Shown here: positions 6,229 to 7,280 of the stretch, piece by piece | Layout: each line of letters starts with the position of its first letter | How positions within the stretch are numbered: the stretch's first letter is position 1 | Assembly: GCA_943325255.2 (NCBI GenBank) | Contig: CALPOS020000106.1 | Span: 1-7,280 of the forward strand | Source of the DNA: Sphingobacterium thalpophilum | GTDB lineage: Bacteria; Bacteroidota; Bacteroidia; Flavobacteriales; Flavobacteriaceae | DNA length: 7,280 nucleotides | Reading direction: 5' to 3' | Made by a program: the position numbers and the translations under genes | Notes under the pieces: generated by a model | Seen by the model: the letters and a program-made list of their open reading frames with translations, nothing else | Database searches by the model: none | Told to the model about the DNA's origin: nothing

Positions 6229-6747
6229 TTAATTCTTGTAACCAATTTTTGTTCGTTCCGTTTTGTCTTCTCGTTTTTCAATCAATTCATCCAAATACGA
6301 AAAAACCAATTCGATGTTTTTATCGTGATTGACTAGTTTCTTTTTTATGGCTTCGACTTCTATTTTTAAATTTAAGTTAGTCAGAAGATAATCTCGTAGG
6401 CTAACGAAAACCTCAATAATTTTAATACTCATTTGAGTAGCTCTTTCGCTTTTCAGCACGTTGGCTAATTGCAACACACCGTGCTCTGTAAAGGCAAAGG
6501 GCAATTTTCTTGAGCCTCCCCAACTTGAAGTCGCATTTTGCGACTTCAAGTTTTGGTATTCTACTTCATTAAGTTGAAACATAAAATTCTCAGGGAATCT
6601 TGCACTATTTCTCTTAATCTGTTCGTTTATTCTCTTTGTTTCTACTTCGTAAAGTACTGCTAAATCGCGATCTAACATTACTTTTTGATTTCTAATAAAA
6701 TAAATTTTATTAGTGATTACCTCATTCGGGATGATAATTTCTTTCAT
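6229..6747 (-). CDS. ORF6N-domain (KilA-N-like) DNA-binding protein
   Basis: A 172-residue protein with the ORF6N domain, a predicted DNA-binding module related to KilA-N and found in phages and many Bacteroidota chromosomes. Landmarks: IYFIRNQKVMLDRDLAVLY (about 15-33, the usual VMLDrDLAeLYgV motif), a following VETKRINEQIKRN segment, RFPENFMFQL (about 50-59), the motif NLKSQNATSSWGG (66-78), and KLPFAFTEHGVLQLANVL (81-98). The C-terminal half (about 105-160) is helical and charged, likely a coiled coil for oligomerisation. The start is taken as the ATG at 6747, which begins MKEIIIPNEV as in relatives; a 14-residue extension would need a TTG at 6789 lying inside a palindrome. It may act as a regulator or antirepressor, but no target is known. 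It interrupts nuoH-nuoI, an unusual place, and is not needed for complex I. Codons 66-75 are written as a DNA palindrome. Confidence 0.9.
   Translation of the reverse strand: MKEIIIPNEVITNKIYFIRNQKVMLDRDLAVLYEVETKRINEQIKRNSARFPENFMFQLNEVEYQNLKSQNATSSWGGSRKLPFAFTEHGVLQLANVLKSERATQMSIKIIEVFVSLRDYLLTNLNLKIEVEAIKKKLVNHDKNIELVFSYLDELIEKREDKTERTKIGYKN
6522..6552 (-). repeat. 14-bp-stem palindrome inside the ORF6N coding sequence
   Basis: Perfect inverted repeat: arms 6522-6535 and 6539-6552 around a 3-base centre. On the coding strand it spans AACTTGAAGTCGCA, then AAA, then TGCGACTTCAAGTT. It covers codons N66 to S75, i.e. exactly the conserved ORF6N motif NLKSQNATSS. Its 15-base core GTCGCAAAATGCGAC recurs perfectly at 6793-6809 upstream of the gene (palindrome at 6789-6811). 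Confidence 0.92.
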
Positions 6748-6788
6748 AAAAAATCTGTTTGGCGTTGATAAAATTTTTAATCTTTTCA

Positions 6789-6811
6789 AGGTGTCGCAAA
6801 ATGCGACACCT
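6789..6811. repeat. Palindrome 1 upstream of the ORF6N gene (AGGTGTCGCA-AAA-TGCGACACCT)
   Basis: A perfect 10-bp inverted repeat with a 3-base centre, lying 42-64 bp upstream of the chosen ORF6N start codon. Its core is identical to the palindrome inside the gene, in opposite orientation. It could be an operator, an RNA hairpin or a REP-like repeat. No T-run follows on either strand, so an intrinsic terminator is unlikely. Confidence 0.85.
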
Positions 6812-6826
6812 AAATTTATTTTCTAG

Positions 6827-6847
6827 GGTGTTGCAAAATGCAACACC
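6827..6847. repeat. Palindrome 2 upstream of the ORF6N gene (GGTGTTGCA-AAA-TGCAACACC)
   Basis: A perfect 9-bp inverted repeat with the same AAA centre as palindrome 1, 15 bp away from it. It differs from palindrome 1 by a paired change (C-G to T-A in the stem at the GTCGCA/GTTGCA position), so the symmetry is preserved. A G-T wobble extends it by one pair (6826 with 6848). Confidence 0.85.
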
Positions 6848-6870
6848 TCGTTTCTTTACTGGCTTTTACT

Positions 6871-6886
6871 TTGGTATTCCTACCAA
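6871..6886. repeat. Small hairpin TTGGTA-TTCC-TACCAA beside palindrome 3
   Basis: A perfect 6-bp inverted repeat with a 4-base loop, directly abutting the larger palindrome at 6887-6913. The TACCAA arm also precedes the palindrome inside the ORF6N gene (coding strand TACCAA followed by AACTTGAAG), so part of this similarity may come from shared ancestry with ORF6N coding sequence. Confidence 0.5.
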
Positions 6887-6913
6887 CTTGATGTCACAAT
6901 TTGTGACTTCAAG
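6887..6913. repeat. Palindrome 3, 3 bp after nuoH, resembling ORF6N coding sequence
   Basis: Arms CTTGATGTCACA (6887-6898) and TGTGACTTCAAG (6902-6913) around ATT, with a single T-T mismatch. Read on the + strand from 6885 it gives N L M S Q F V T S R, in register with the ORF6N motif N L K S Q N A T S S; the DNA matches at 24 of 30 positions. It begins 3 bp after the nuoH stop codon (6919-6917) in the transcript. It is not followed by a T-run. Confidence 0.8.
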
Positions 6914-6916
6914 ATT

Positions 6917-7280
6917 TTACATTCCTAAATAGACTGCGATATCGTGTCTCAAAATCACAATACCCGTCACAATAATATTCGCTATCGACAATGGAATCAA
7001 AATTCTCCAACCCAAGTGCATCAATTGGTCGTAACGAAATCTCGGAATCGTCCAACGCACCCACATATAGAAAAAGATAAATCCACAGATTTTAATAAAT
7101 AAAGCAGCAATTCCAATCACATTGGCAAGATTGACACCCCAATTTTCTACAGCCCAAGCCATTCCCGGATAGTTATAACCTCCGAAGAACAACACTGCCA
7201 AAATCGTAGAAGAGATAAACATGTTCGCATATTCAGCAAACAAATAGAATCCCATTTTCATCGAAGAATATTCGGTATGG
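6917..7280 (-). CDS. nuoH: NADH-quinone oxidoreductase subunit H (NuoH), C-terminal part, cut by window edge
   Basis: Membrane subunit that binds the peripheral arm and forms the quinone tunnel entrance of complex I. Only the last 120 residues are in the window; the frame continues beyond base 7280. It begins with HTEYSSMKMGFYLFAEY, the conserved family segment around the HTEYS motif, and contains WVRWTIPRFRYDQLMHLGWRILIPLS (quoted here in two parts: WVRWTIPRFRYDQLM and HLGWRILIPLS), which is the signature near the C-terminus. Several membrane helices are evident. The methionine at 7261 is internal, not a start. It is normally followed directly by nuoI; here an ORF6N gene and two repeat-rich spacers intervene. 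Confidence 0.96.
   Translation of the reverse strand, partial: HTEYSSMKMGFYLFAEYANMFISSTILAVLFFGGYNYPGMAWAVENWGVNLANVIGIAALFIKICGFIFFYMWVRWTIPRFRYDQLMHLGWRILIPLSIANIIVTGIVILRHDIAVYLGM

Noticed and set aside
5928..6332. Plus-strand open frame of 134 codons across the nuoI start, the hairpin spacer and the ORF6N 3' end
   Set aside because: Both ends are antisense to well-supported genes, the middle is repeat sequence, and the translation resembles no family.
6748..6789. N-terminal extension of the ORF6N protein from a TTG at 6789
   Set aside because: The TTG lies in a palindrome arm and the 14 extra residues do not fit the family; the ATG at 6747 gives the usual beginning.
6789..6913. Upstream palindromes as intrinsic terminators after nuoH
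   Set aside because: Stems are symmetric with 3-base centres but no T-run follows on the minus strand; such a stop would also block the downstream nuo genes.

Overview
The window is a minus-strand stretch of a respiratory complex I (nuo, NADH:quinone oxidoreductase) operon, in transcription order nuoH (3' part) - nuoI - nuoJ - nuoK - nuoL - nuoM - nuoN (5' part). It is interrupted at two gene junctions by accessory genes with unusual repeat structures. The AT-rich composition, near absence of Shine-Dalgarno sequences, wording of the Nuo proteins, an ORF6N gene, a free-standing four-helix-bundle (23S rRNA intervening-sequence type) gene and the interspersed repeat types all suggest Bacteroidota, most likely a Flavobacterium-like member of the Flavobacteriaceae. 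The genus is an inference.

Layout from high to low coordinates (direction of transcription): nuoH C-terminus (6917-7280); a 169-bp spacer with three palindromes (6748-6916); an ORF6N-domain gene (6229-6747) with a fourth, 14-bp-stem palindrome inside its coding sequence; a 161-bp spacer holding a long imperfect hairpin repeat (about 6087-6203); then nuoI, nuoJ, nuoK, nuoL and nuoM, which overlap or lie within 10 bp of each other (6067 to 1351); a heptamer-repeat-bounded four-helix-bundle gene (901-1350); and the first 297 codons of nuoN (1-893), cut by the window edge.

The Nuo proteins form one machine. NuoH anchors the quinone site and NuoI carries two [4Fe-4S] clusters to it. NuoJ and NuoK form the membrane-arm hinge, and NuoL, NuoM and NuoN are the antiporter-like proton pumps. 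The key Glu and Lys residues I could check in NuoK, L, M and N are present, so the complex looks functional.

The most notable signals lie in the two insertions. (1) The four-helix-bundle gene is flanked by arrays of the 7-mer TAGGATT in inverted orientation. They can pair as a 19-bp duplex in the nuoM-nuoN transcript, the same layout as intervening sequences in 23S rRNA. (2) The ORF6N gene encodes its conserved motif NLKSQNATSS with a near-perfect DNA palindrome. The 15-bp core of that palindrome recurs upstream of the gene, a covarying copy lies beside it, and a third intergenic palindrome still reads NLMSQFVTSR in the same register. This points to a linked protein/palindrome system (operators, REP-like elements or gene fossils) that deserves testing.
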